Part shown: positions 9,235 through 16,215 of the stretch, in pieces | How the letters are laid out: each line of letters opens with the position of its first letter | Numbering within the stretch: the first letter of the stretch is position 1 | Source: Verrucomicrobiota bacterium | GTDB taxonomy: Bacteria > Verrucomicrobiota > Verrucomicrobiia > Limisphaerales > J093 | NCBI GenBank assembly: GCA_029556615.1 | Contig: JAKQDD010000071.1 | Span: 1-64,000 of the forward strand | DNA: 64,000 bases | Reading direction: 5' to 3' | Made by a program: the position numbers and the translations under genes | Notes under the pieces: model-generated | Told to the model about the DNA's origin: nothing | Seen by the model: the letters and a program-made list of their open reading frames with translations, nothing else | Databases searched by the model: none

Positions 9235-11103
9235 TCAGTTCTTCGCGGGGGGCAGGGTGATGTCGGTGATGTCCTTGCGGAGTTTGTCCTCGAGATTGAG
9301 AGTGACGACGCCGTGTTGGTTGGTCGAGGCGATCACGTAAGCGCGGGTTTGGCCCAGGGCCCGGCCCAGGGTATCGAGGTAGGCCCGAAGGCGGTAGACC
9401 TCCGGCGAGGCCGCATGGGCGTCGAGTTGGTTGGTGAACCGCTCGGCGCTGGCGATGGCGGCCGAGACCGTGCGCAGACGGAACGACTCCGCTTCATTGA
9501 CCGTGCGGGCGGCCATGCCGCGGGCGACGGGGAGGTTGGTGGCCATGTAAGCCCGGGCATAGAGGTTGGTGGCCTCCTTGTCCTGGATGGCGCCGATGAC
9601 CTTCTCGAAGTCGGGGGCGACCTTCACGGGCGGGTGGATGCCGTGGAGGCCCACGAACAGGATGCGCACTCCCAGGCCGTAGGCATCGGCCCGGGCCTGG
9701 ATCCGCCGCCGCAGATCGTCGGCCGCCTTTAACCGGCCGGCGGCCATGATGTCGTCGATGTCGACGCTGACGAGGTAATGGGTGACCTCGCCGTAGGCCA
9801 ACCGCTGGATGAGCTCGTGGGCGTTGGCGTGGTGGTAGGCGAACGCCTCGAGGTCCCGGATCTGGTATTGGACGGGGACATTGACCGCGAGGAGGTTGAC
9901 CGGGACCGTTTGCTCTCCGGAGACGAGGTTGGTGGTCTGCTGTTCCCGGCTGGCCACCAGCATGTCAAACTCCTCCTTGGCGTGGGTCTTGGTCCAGATC
10001 AACACCCGCTGGTGCTCGGTGTGCTCGTCGTGTTCGATCCCGATGGTGAAGCTCTGGATCCTGTCGGTTTCGTACCGGAACGCCTTGTCGATGGGCCATG
10101 GCCACTTGAGATGAAGCCCCGGGTTGAGGATCTTGCGGCTGGCGACCGGTTGTCCGAAGCGTTCGAGCAACGCCTGCTCGCCCGGTTGGATGACGATGAA
10201 ACAGGTCGACAGGACGAGCACAATCAGTTGGCCAAGGACGAGCCATGCCAGGGCTCGCTCGAGGAATCGATAAAACCAGGTCTCCGACACCTTGAATCCG
10301 AACTGGTAATCCAGGGCCTGTGCGGCCGTCGTGATCAGCCCGCCCGGTTGGCCCAGGAGGCCGATCAGACGGCTTTCATAGAGGGGATGTTCGGCCACGC
10401 CCTTGAGCCGGGGACGGTAGATTTCAAAGACGAGCGCCAGGATGTTCTCGACCGCGACCAAGGCGAGGACCCCCAGGAGAACCCGGGCGACGATCCGGTC
10501 GAGGTGCGGGTACCCGGCCCAGCCCGCCACCTCGGCTGCCGCAGTGATCATGCAGAACAGGGCGCCCAGCAGGAGATAGCCTGCCTGCGGCCGGAGCAGC
10601 CGCTGGCGCTCGAGGCGAGCCAGCACGGCCGAGTACTTGCCGAATTGAAACAGGACGAGGGCGAAGAGGGCGTTCAGCGCCATGGCCACCGTGCCCTGTT
10701 GGACCGAGGGCGTCTCGTCCTCGCCCACGAGACGCCAGAGGAAGTAGGCGCCCGCCGTCTGCAGCCCGAACAGCAGCACGCTGAACGCCGGGACGATGAA
10801 CCGTTCGAATTGCTCGCGGGCCCGCCGCGCGGGGAAGGTGTCCGCGGCCGGCTCGGCGAAGAGGGTGCCGCTCGACGCGGTCCGCCGGAGCTCGTCGAAT
10901 TCGAGCTGTTCCATGCGCTCGCGGTGTTCGAGCCGCATCTGGAAGTAACTGACGGCTGCGACCAGGAAGCCCAGGCCCAGGAAAGCGCTGGTGACGAGAC
11001 CGGCGGCGGAGTGGGCGTAACGGGCCACCAGGACGGCGGCCACGCTGACGGCCAACAGCAGGAGCCAGTTGACCAGTCCTTTGCGGTGAATGTTCTGTTC
11101 CAT
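9235..11103 (-). CDS. Large SPFH protein with polytopic N-terminal half
   Basis: A 622-residue protein unlike standard HflK. The first ~290 residues contain about eight hydrophobic segments (for example LLLLAVSVAAVLVARYA near the start and LVLGQLIVLVLSTCFIVI just before the soluble domain). The remaining ~320 residues are a band-7/SPFH domain (QPGEQALLERFGQP, NPGLHLKWPWPIDKAFRYETD) with a helical tail. Annotation pipelines usually call such proteins HflK-family protease modulators. The added membrane domain suggests a scaffold in a lipid microdomain rather than only an FtsH regulator. It lies between the ABC permease (17 bases) and hflC (33 bases). The role of the membrane half is unknown to me. 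Confidence 0.75.
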   Translation of the reverse strand: MEQNIHRKGLVNWLLLLAVSVAAVLVARYAHSAAGLVTSAFLGLGFLVAAVSYFQMRLEHRERMEQLEFDELRRTASSGTLFAEPAADTFPARRAREQFERFIVPAFSVLLFGLQTAGAYFLWRLVGEDETPSVQQGTVAMALNALFALVLFQFGKYSAVLARLERQRLLRPQAGYLLLGALFCMITAAAEVAGWAGYPHLDRIVARVLLGVLALVAVENILALVFEIYRPRLKGVAEHPLYESRLIGLLGQPGGLITTAAQALDYQFGFKVSETWFYRFLERALAWLVLGQLIVLVLSTCFIVIQPGEQALLERFGQPVASRKILNPGLHLKWPWPIDKAFRYETDRIQSFTIGIEHDEHTEHQRVLIWTKTHAKEEFDMLVASREQQTTNLVSGEQTVPVNLLAVNVPVQYQIRDLEAFAYHHANAHELIQRLAYGEVTHYLVSVDIDDIMAAGRLKAADDLRRRIQARADAYGLGVRILFVGLHGIHPPVKVAPDFEKVIGAIQDKEATNLYARAYMATNLPVARGMAARTVNEAESFRLRTVSAAIASAERFTNQLDAHAASPEVYRLRAYLDTLGRALGQTRAYVIASTNQHGVVTLNLEDKLRKDITDITLPPAKN

Positions 11104-11120
11104 GGAAGTCTTCGCTCGCG

Positions 11121-12080
11121 TCAGCTCAATTCACGATCCTCGAACAGGGCCAGGGCGAGGGCCAGCGCGGCCCCCAGGTAGGCGGCCACGTAAGCCAGGC
11201 TGCGGCCGACGTAGCTCCAGGGGATGGTCTTTTGTTTCTCGAGGGCATCGGCCATCCAGAACAACTGCCAGTTGGGTGTGATGGCGTAAGCGACGGCCGC
11301 CCAGCCTTCGCCGCGTTCGGCGCGGGCTCCGAACAGGAAGTCTGACATCAGTCCGAGGACGAACACGGCGGTGCAAACGGCGAGGGTCGGGATTATCTCG
11401 AGGCGGGTTGAACAAAGCAGGGCCACGCCCGCGAGAGTCCAGATGGCGAACAGGATCAGGACGGCTGCCGGCACCAGCCGCCAGTCGATGCCCTGCGCAT
11501 AGGCCTGGAGTTTGCCCTCCTTGTCGAAGGCATTGATGGCGACGAACGCCAGCGTGGCGAGGAGCACGAGGGCGGCCACGGCATCCGAGACGAAGGTGCG
11601 ATTCAGGAAGTAGTTGGCAAACGCGGCGAGGCCGTAGGCCAACACCACGGCCGCTCCGTAGATCCGGAGGGCGAAGGTGTCCGTGCCGCCGTACGCGTCA
11701 TAGGCCATCCGGCTCGACAGGAGAGCCGAGATCAAGTTGAAGTACGTCAGGATCATCAGCGCCAGGGCGACGCCGCAGTACTTGGCGATCAGGAACTGGG
11801 TCCGGCTGACGGGCTTCGAGAGCACGGCCAGGGCCGTCCCGGTGCGAATCTCGTGGGCGAGCGACGACGACGCGCTGAGGACGGCGCCGACCAGCCCGGC
11901 CAGCAGCATGATGGCCAGGACGCTGTCCTTGACCATCTTGGGGTCATCGCCGAAGCCGAAGTAGGGCACCACGGCCAGGAACACCCCGAAAACGCCGGAC
12001 GTGGTCATCAGCAGCAGGAAGACCGGCTGCCGGACCAGCTCCATGAACGCGTTGCCCGCAATGGTGATGAACTGCCGCAT
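11121..12080 (-). CDS. ABC-2 type transporter permease
   Basis: A 319-residue polytopic membrane protein with six or more TM segments. It opens with MRQFITIAGNAFMELVRQPVF and has ALAVLSKPVSRTQFLIAKY in the first cytoplasmic loop, both typical of ABC-2 permeases (NosY/CcmB-like long-chain or drug exporters). No ATPase partner is adjacent: upstream is a 530-base repeat-rich gap and then pdxA. The ATP-binding subunit is therefore either elsewhere or lost. It appears to be the first gene of the minus-strand operon leading to the SPFH proteins and the metal ATPase, which suggests a shared membrane-quality or metal-stress role (inference). Confidence 0.78.
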   Translation of the reverse strand: MRQFITIAGNAFMELVRQPVFLLLMTTSGVFGVFLAVVPYFGFGDDPKMVKDSVLAIMLLAGLVGAVLSASSSLAHEIRTGTALAVLSKPVSRTQFLIAKYCGVALALMILTYFNLISALLSSRMAYDAYGGTDTFALRIYGAAVVLAYGLAAFANYFLNRTFVSDAVAALVLLATLAFVAINAFDKEGKLQAYAQGIDWRLVPAAVLILFAIWTLAGVALLCSTRLEIIPTLAVCTAVFVLGLMSDFLFGARAERGEGWAAVAYAITPNWQLFWMADALEKQKTIPWSYVGRSLAYVAAYLGAALALALALFEDRELS

Positions 12081-12100
12081 CGCAGCAAATCAGACTATCC

Positions 12101-12186
12101 AGCGAGGCGCCGCCTCAGACCCTGTCGAGTCCTCTGGCTCATGAAGATCCTGCTGCCCCTCCCTTTCCTCTCCCCCGCGCCTCGCT
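12101..12186 (+). repeat. Module A palindromic repeat, copy 1
   Basis: Begins AGCGAGGCG and ends CGCCTCGCT, a 9-bp inverted repeat closing about 68 nt. Inside are CCTCAGACCC, GTCGAGTCCTC and CATGAAGATCCTGC, shared with copies at 12572, 14654, 40428 and 62615. Module B follows three bases downstream, so this is a full A+B element. It lies just upstream of the ABC permease start and points away from it. Confidence 0.85.
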
Positions 12187-12189
12187 GAT

Positions 12190-12277
12190 GGAGTCCTCGA
12201 CGGGAGGAGGGGACGCCTGTAACCGGAAGGGCCAGAGCTTGATCTGTTGACTGCCAGTTCCATAAGTCGAGGACTCC
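12190..12277 (+). repeat. Module B palindromic repeat, copy 1
   Basis: A perfect 12-bp inverted repeat, GGAGTCCTCGAC (12190-12201) and GTCGAGGACTCC (12266-12277), encloses 64 nt. The closing base pair is G-C here, where other copies have A-T or extra G-C pairs, so the two arms have changed together. The interior is the most diverged of the seven copies but keeps the GGGAGGAGGGG and CTTGA blocks. Confidence 0.85.
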
Positions 12278-12480
12278 AGTATGATCGTCTTGCGCAACCA
12301 TTGCAAACCGTTCGTGGGCGGACGGGCCTAAGGGCCTAAGGGCCAAAGAATCGAGGGACCGGCGGCCCTTGCTTCCGTTCGGCGATTCAGTAGCTCAATC
12401 CGGGGCCGTCGGGAACTGTGCGTTTGACGGCACAGCGGGCAGGTGTTGTCAGGGCTTGCAGGCCGGCGGACGCGCAGCGG
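12278..12480. other. Spacer between two oppositely oriented A+B elements
   Basis: About 200 bases with no gene. It holds a short direct repeat (GGGCCTAAGGGCCTAAGGGCC-like, near 12326-12346) and no recognisable promoter or RNA gene. Together with the flanking elements it makes a head-to-head repeat island between pdxA and the SPFH operon. Confidence 0.5.
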
Positions 12481-12565
12481 GAGTCCTCGACTTGTGAGAC
12501 TCGTGGTCAACGGGTCAAGTTTGGTCCCTTCTGTTCCAAGCCTTTCCTCCTTCCGTCGAGGACTC
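12481..12565 (-). repeat. Module B palindromic repeat, copy 2
   Basis: An 11-bp inverted repeat, GAGTCCTCGAC (12481-12491) and GTCGAGGACTC (12555-12565). In the element's own direction (minus strand) the interior carries the family core TTGGAAC, GGGACCAAACTTGACC and TCACAA next to the 3' arm. Confidence 0.87.
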
Positions 12566-12571
12566 TACATT

Positions 12572-12656
12572 AGCGAGGCGCGGAAGAGAGGGTGGGCAGG
12601 CACCGCAGGATCTTCATGAGTCTGAGGACTCGACTGGGTCTGAGGCACGCCTCGCT
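12572..12656 (-). repeat. Module A palindromic repeat, copy 2 (overlaps the pdxA 3' end)
   Basis: An inverted-orientation copy with AGCGAGGCG and CGCCTCGCT-type ends (one arm reads ACGCCTCGCT). It carries the CATGAAGATCCTGC block of copy 1. The pdxA reading frame runs through its outer end: about 13 C-terminal residues and the TGA stop lie within the element. Confidence 0.87.
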
Positions 12657-13636
12657 AGCTGTGCGGCGAGACGGATTGCAGCCAGCATGCTCTCCGGGCG
12701 CGCCCGGTGGCGTCCGGCGATGTCATAAGCGGTGCCGTGATCCGGAGACGTGCGGGGGAACGGGAGGCCGAGCGTCCAATTCACCCCCGTGTCGAAAGCC
12801 ACCATCTTGAGCGGCGGCAGCCCCTGATCGTGGTATTGCGCGACCAAAGCGTCGAATTCCCCCATGTAGGCCCGACGGAAGAGCGCGTCCGCCGCAAACG
12901 GGCCTGAGGCGTCGATGCCCCGCTGCTGGCACGCGCGCACCGCGGGGGCGATGGTCTCGATCTCCTCGGTTCCCAAGTGTCCGCCCTCGCCCGCGTGCGG
13001 GTTGAGCCCGCAGACGCCGATCCGGGCCTGGGGCAGCTGAAGATCCCGGCAGGCAGCTGCGGCGAGCTCGATGGCGCGGTCGACCTTCTCGCGGGTCACG
13101 CGGCGTGCAACCTCGGCGAGGGGGAGATGGGTGGTGGCGAGCGCCACGCGCAACCAGCGTCCGCGATCGTCACAGCCCAGGAGCATCATGACAACCTGCT
13201 CGGTGCCGGACAGGGCGCCGAGGAACTCGGTCTGGCCGACAAACGGACGCCCGGTGCGGAGGATCGCCTCCTTGGAGAGAGGGGCGGTGACCAGCGCCTG
13301 CGTCTCCCCGCGCAGACAGCGCCGGGCGCCGTCTTCGAGCCAGGCGAGGGCGGCGATAGCCGCCTCCGGCGCGCCGGGCGAAAGGTCCCGGGGCAGGGGA
13401 GCGGCGTGGGGATTGGCGACCCAGACCCCCGGGGCGGCATCGTAGCCGGAGAACGGTTTGAGCGCGATTCCGATGCGATAAGTGCGGTTCAGGCGCTCGA
13501 GCCCATCGTGATCGCCCAGCAGGAGATACCGGCCCTCGGGATCGTCCGCGCTTTGCCGGGCGAGGGCGTCGAGGGTGACTTCAGGCCCCACGCCGGTCAC
13601 GTCGCCTGAGGCGATGACGATCCAACGAGCGTGCAC
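12614..13636 (-). CDS. pdxA: 4-hydroxythreonine-4-phosphate dehydrogenase
   Basis: A 340-residue enzyme of pyridoxal phosphate synthesis (DXP-dependent route) that oxidises 4-phosphohydroxy-threonine with NAD. The N terminus reads IASGDVTGVGPEVTLDAL, matching the family's MGDPxGIGPEI start. Metal-site histidines are visible in ATTHLPLAEVARRVT, NPHAGEGGHLGTEE and QYHDQGLPPLKM. The start is GTG at 13636, one base after the surA stop, so the pair resembles the surA-pdxA order of proteobacteria. Oddity: the last residues, ARRASDPVESSDS, come from a module A repeat. The native stop has evidently been lost or replaced by insertion of the element, and the conserved catalytic core is intact. Confidence 0.93.
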   Translation of the reverse strand: MHARWIVIASGDVTGVGPEVTLDALARQSADDPEGRYLLLGDHDGLERLNRTYRIGIALKPFSGYDAAPGVWVANPHAAPLPRDLSPGAPEAAIAALAWLEDGARRCLRGETQALVTAPLSKEAILRTGRPFVGQTEFLGALSGTEQVVMMLLGCDDRGRWLRVALATTHLPLAEVARRVTREKVDRAIELAAAACRDLQLPQARIGVCGLNPHAGEGGHLGTEEIETIAPAVRACQQRGIDASGPFAADALFRRAYMGEFDALVAQYHDQGLPPLKMVAFDTGVNWTLGLPFPRTSPDHGTAYDIAGRHRARPESMLAAIRLAAQLARRASDPVESSDS

Positions 13637-13637
13637 A

Positions 13638-14609
13638 CTAGAAGTAACGGATGAACGACTTTGACTTGAGGCGGTCGATCCATTGTTTCTCGAGCCGGGC
13701 CCGCTCCTCGGAGATGAGGGCCTGCTCGACTTCCGCCCGGACCTCGGGGAGGGTGCGCGTGAAGTTCACCCGCGACTCCTCGACCTGGACAATCCAAAAG
13801 GCGGAGTCCGTCTCGATCAAGCCGCTGCGCTGACCCGGCTTGAGGGAGCGGATGGTATCCTCGAGTTGCTTGTGATAGTGCTCGCGTTCGAGCTCGACCC
13901 AGCCGCGGTCGCCGCCCTGGAGGCGGAACGTGTCCTCCGAGTAGACGGACGCCAATTCGGCAAAGGGCGTGCCGGCGGCCAGTAGTTTCAGGATTTCCTC
14001 GCCGCGGGCTCGGCCCGAGGTGGCGCTCGCGCCGGCGGTCTTGTTGAGCATGATCGTCCGCAGGCGGATCTGGTCGCCGACCTTGAACTTTTCGAGGTTG
14101 TCGACGTAGTACTTCTCGATCCTGAAGGGGGAGATGATGATCTCCTGGGCGACGTATCGGGACCGCATCACAGCGACGATGAAGCGCTCCCGCTCCTGCT
14201 CCTTGAGGCGGTCAGGCGTCAAGCCGCGGCTCTTCAGGTCCCGGGTCATGCTCGCGCGATCCCCGCCCCACCGCTCCCGAAGACGCTCCCGAACGCGATC
14301 TTCGATCAGGCTCTCGGGGAGGTTGTAGCCGGCACGGCTGAATTCCTGGAGGATCAACTTTCGTTCGACCAGGATCTGGATGGCCTCCTCCTGGGCCTTC
14401 TGGATCTCCTTCTCGAGTTGGGCGGGCCGTCCGGCGAAGAGGCCGATCTTCGATTCGATCGCGAGCGCCGCCTCCTGTTGGACGTCCCGGAAGGTGATGG
14501 CCTCGTCATTGACGATGGCCACCAGACCGTTCGCCGTGACCGGGTTCGCCGCGTGCGCGGCGCCCGCGAGGCCGAGAACGACCGTGCCGATGCAGAGGAT
14601 GCGCTGCAT
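13638..14609 (-). CDS. surA: SurA-like periplasmic peptidyl-prolyl isomerase/chaperone
   Basis: A 323-residue secreted protein with a signal peptide of about 20 residues (hydrophobic ILCIGTVVLGLAGAAHA, then ANPV). The SurA N-terminal helical domain runs to about residue 165 (NGLVAIVNDEAITFRDVQQE). One parvulin-type PpiC domain follows at about 185-285 (IRLRTIMLNK, GTPFAELASVYSED, GGDRGWVE, LKPGQRSGLIET). It should assist folding of outer-membrane proteins in the periplasm. The gene lies one base upstream of pdxA, so the two are probably co-transcribed. Only one PPIase domain is present, against two in E. coli SurA. Confidence 0.87.
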   Translation of the reverse strand: MQRILCIGTVVLGLAGAAHAANPVTANGLVAIVNDEAITFRDVQQEAALAIESKIGLFAGRPAQLEKEIQKAQEEAIQILVERKLILQEFSRAGYNLPESLIEDRVRERLRERWGGDRASMTRDLKSRGLTPDRLKEQERERFIVAVMRSRYVAQEIIISPFRIEKYYVDNLEKFKVGDQIRLRTIMLNKTAGASATSGRARGEEILKLLAAGTPFAELASVYSEDTFRLQGGDRGWVELEREHYHKQLEDTIRSLKPGQRSGLIETDSAFWIVQVEESRVNFTRTLPEVRAEVEQALISEERARLEKQWIDRLKSKSFIRYF

Positions 14610-14653
14610 GAGGACGCGATTCTAGCCTGGGTCGAACGGAAGAAGCAAGTTCC

Positions 14654-14735
14654 AGCGAGGCGCGCCTCAGACCCGGTCGAGTCCTCAGGCTCATGAAGAC
14701 CCTGCGTTCCCTCCCCACCGGTGCCGCGCCTCGCT
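14654..14735 (+). repeat. Module A palindromic repeat, copy 3 (no module B)
   Basis: AGCGAGGCG and CGCCTCGCT arms flank the CATGAAGACCCTGC variant interior. It sits between the surA start and the 3' end of the MBL-fold gene. No module B follows, which shows that A can occur alone. Confidence 0.85.
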
Positions 14736-14760
14736 CATGTGGCCCGCACCGGCCGGTCGG

Positions 14761-15789
14761 TCACGTTGGAGCCGGCGGCAGGCCCAGGCTCAGTTGGTCC
14801 GGTTGGCCGAGCGTGCGGGCGTCGAATCCCCGCTCCCGCAGCGTCGAGGCGAAGTCCGCGGCGAACCCATGCAGGGTCCAGACCCGGCGCGGCCGCACGT
14901 GGTCGACCAACTCGAGCAGTTCTGAAAAATCCGCGTGGTCGCTCAGCGGGAACGCGGCGTCCACGCCATAGCGATGGCGGCACGCGGTGTCCATCGCCCA
15001 ACCGGTCACTGCGGCCAGCCTCGGGCGCGTCAACGGGGAGATCCTCCGGGCGCGCGCCGCGTTGGGAGCGCAGACGACGACCGTGCCCGGCGCCGGCGAT
15101 GTCTCCCAGAGGGCGTACGGCGGCAGGGGGAATCCCAGCTCCTCGTACAGGCGGGCGATGCGGTGGCAGTCCCTGTCGAGCGCCACGGCGAACCCGGCGT
15201 TCCCCAGGCCCACCAGAACCTCCTGGCTCTTGCCCAGCGAGTATGCCAGCAGGACGGGGGTGCCTCCTTGATCGAGCGTCTCCCGGCAGAAGCCGTGGAT
15301 CGCTTCCCAGACGGCTGTTGCCGGGGGAAATCGGTATCGGGGCAGTCCGAAGGTGGTCTCCATGACCAGGGTGTCACAGGAGGAGACCAGGCTCAGGTCA
15401 CAGGGTTCAGCCGCACCGCCGGCGCGGAGCTTGAAGTCCCCTGTGTACAAGAGCGATCCGACGTCGCTTTGCACGAACGCCATGGCGCTGCCCAGGATGT
15501 GCCCCGCAGGGAGCAAGGTGAGGGTGTATAAGCCCGCCGGCCCCTCGAGTGTCAGCGGTTCTCCAAAAGCAACAATGCGCTCGGCACGCCGCCCGCCCAG
15601 CCTGAGGCGCATGAACCGGGCGGTGGGCCGGGTCAGGATCACCTGCCGATGGGCGCCGATGTGATCCGCGTGCGCATGGGTGACAACCACCGGTTCGGGC
15701 CCGGTGCGACGCCGGCGCGGGTCGAGCCAGAGGCCCTGGGCTGGAAGCCAAAGCCCGCCCGCCCGGCATTCGATGTCGAGGAATCCCAT
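14761..15789 (-). CDS. MBL-fold beta-CASP-like mRNA 3'-processing exonuclease family protein
   Basis: About 342 residues. The metal-binding motif HAHADH (His38, His40, Asp42, His43), the GDF segment (YTGDFKLR) and a late LSDHADF are seen, the layout of the bacterial YSH1/CPSF73-like exonuclease group. Members often sit beside ATP-dependent DNA ligases as ligase-associated nucleases, but no ligase is nearby here. The start is taken at MGFLDIECRAGGLWL, because family proteins begin close to this segment; the frame is open another 43 codons upstream. The C-terminal end follows module A copy 3. Action on RNA or single-stranded DNA ends is inferred from family. Confidence 0.75.
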   Translation of the reverse strand: MGFLDIECRAGGLWLPAQGLWLDPRRRRTGPEPVVVTHAHADHIGAHRQVILTRPTARFMRLRLGGRRAERIVAFGEPLTLEGPAGLYTLTLLPAGHILGSAMAFVQSDVGSLLYTGDFKLRAGGAAEPCDLSLVSSCDTLVMETTFGLPRYRFPPATAVWEAIHGFCRETLDQGGTPVLLAYSLGKSQEVLVGLGNAGFAVALDRDCHRIARLYEELGFPLPPYALWETSPAPGTVVVCAPNAARARRISPLTRPRLAAVTGWAMDTACRHRYGVDAAFPLSDHADFSELLELVDHVRPRRVWTLHGFAADFASTLRERGFDARTLGQPDQLSLGLPPAPT

Positions 15790-15918
15790 CGCGGTCTCGA
15801 AGATGTCCTGTGAGACGCCACTACGGTTTGACACCCGTGTCAAGGCGTCAAGGAACTGGGCGCCTTGCCCGATCGAGACTCGCCCGGCCATGGACGGCTG
15901 GAGGCTAGGTGGTGGCAA

Positions 15919-16103
15919 CGGCTGGAGAACATGAGTTGGGTACTACTCCGAGACCGGGCATGTCGCTCCTCACACCGATGACCTAATCCCTTGTGCACGA
16001 GCAAGGTATGCCAGACTTAACTAACCTGCTCTAATTAAGAAGTTCTAATCAAGTTTATTTGCAATTGTACCAATGACATCAAAGTGACCATGGCGTCTTT
16101 GAT
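15919..16103. other. AT-rich intergenic region upstream of the subtilase
   Basis: This stretch is distinctly less GC-rich than its surroundings, especially 16010-16085 with TTAATTAAG-like and TTTATTTGCAATTG runs. No gene is seen. It ends at a near-consensus sigma-54 promoter, so an upstream activator site or an intrinsic bend would fit here (inference). Confidence 0.45.
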
Positions 16104-16119
16104 GGGCACGACAGTTGCT
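16104..16119 (+). promoter_or_regulatory. Sigma-54 (-24/-12) promoter candidate
   Basis: GGGCACGACAGTTGCT matches the RpoN consensus TGGCACG-N4-TTGCW at every specified position but the first, with the required GG-N10-GC spacing (GG at 16105, GC at 16117). The predicted transcription start is near 16130, about 85 bases before the subtilase ATG. RpoN and two-component PrsK/PrsR control is known for PEP-CTERM surface-protein genes in other bacteria. Confidence 0.72.
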
Positions 16120-16215
16120 TTGCGTTTTCCGCCTAGCCACGGCGACGCTGGGGCATGCTATCCCCTCGAGCGCCGGCCGTGAGGCGTGCTTTCGAGACCG
16201 AGGGAAACCGTGAAT

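Noticed and set aside
12101..12656. CRISPR array or integron attI-like array
   Set aside because: The copies are palindromic, unequal in spacing and occur singly elsewhere; no cas genes are present and the nearby recombinase is not an integron integrase.
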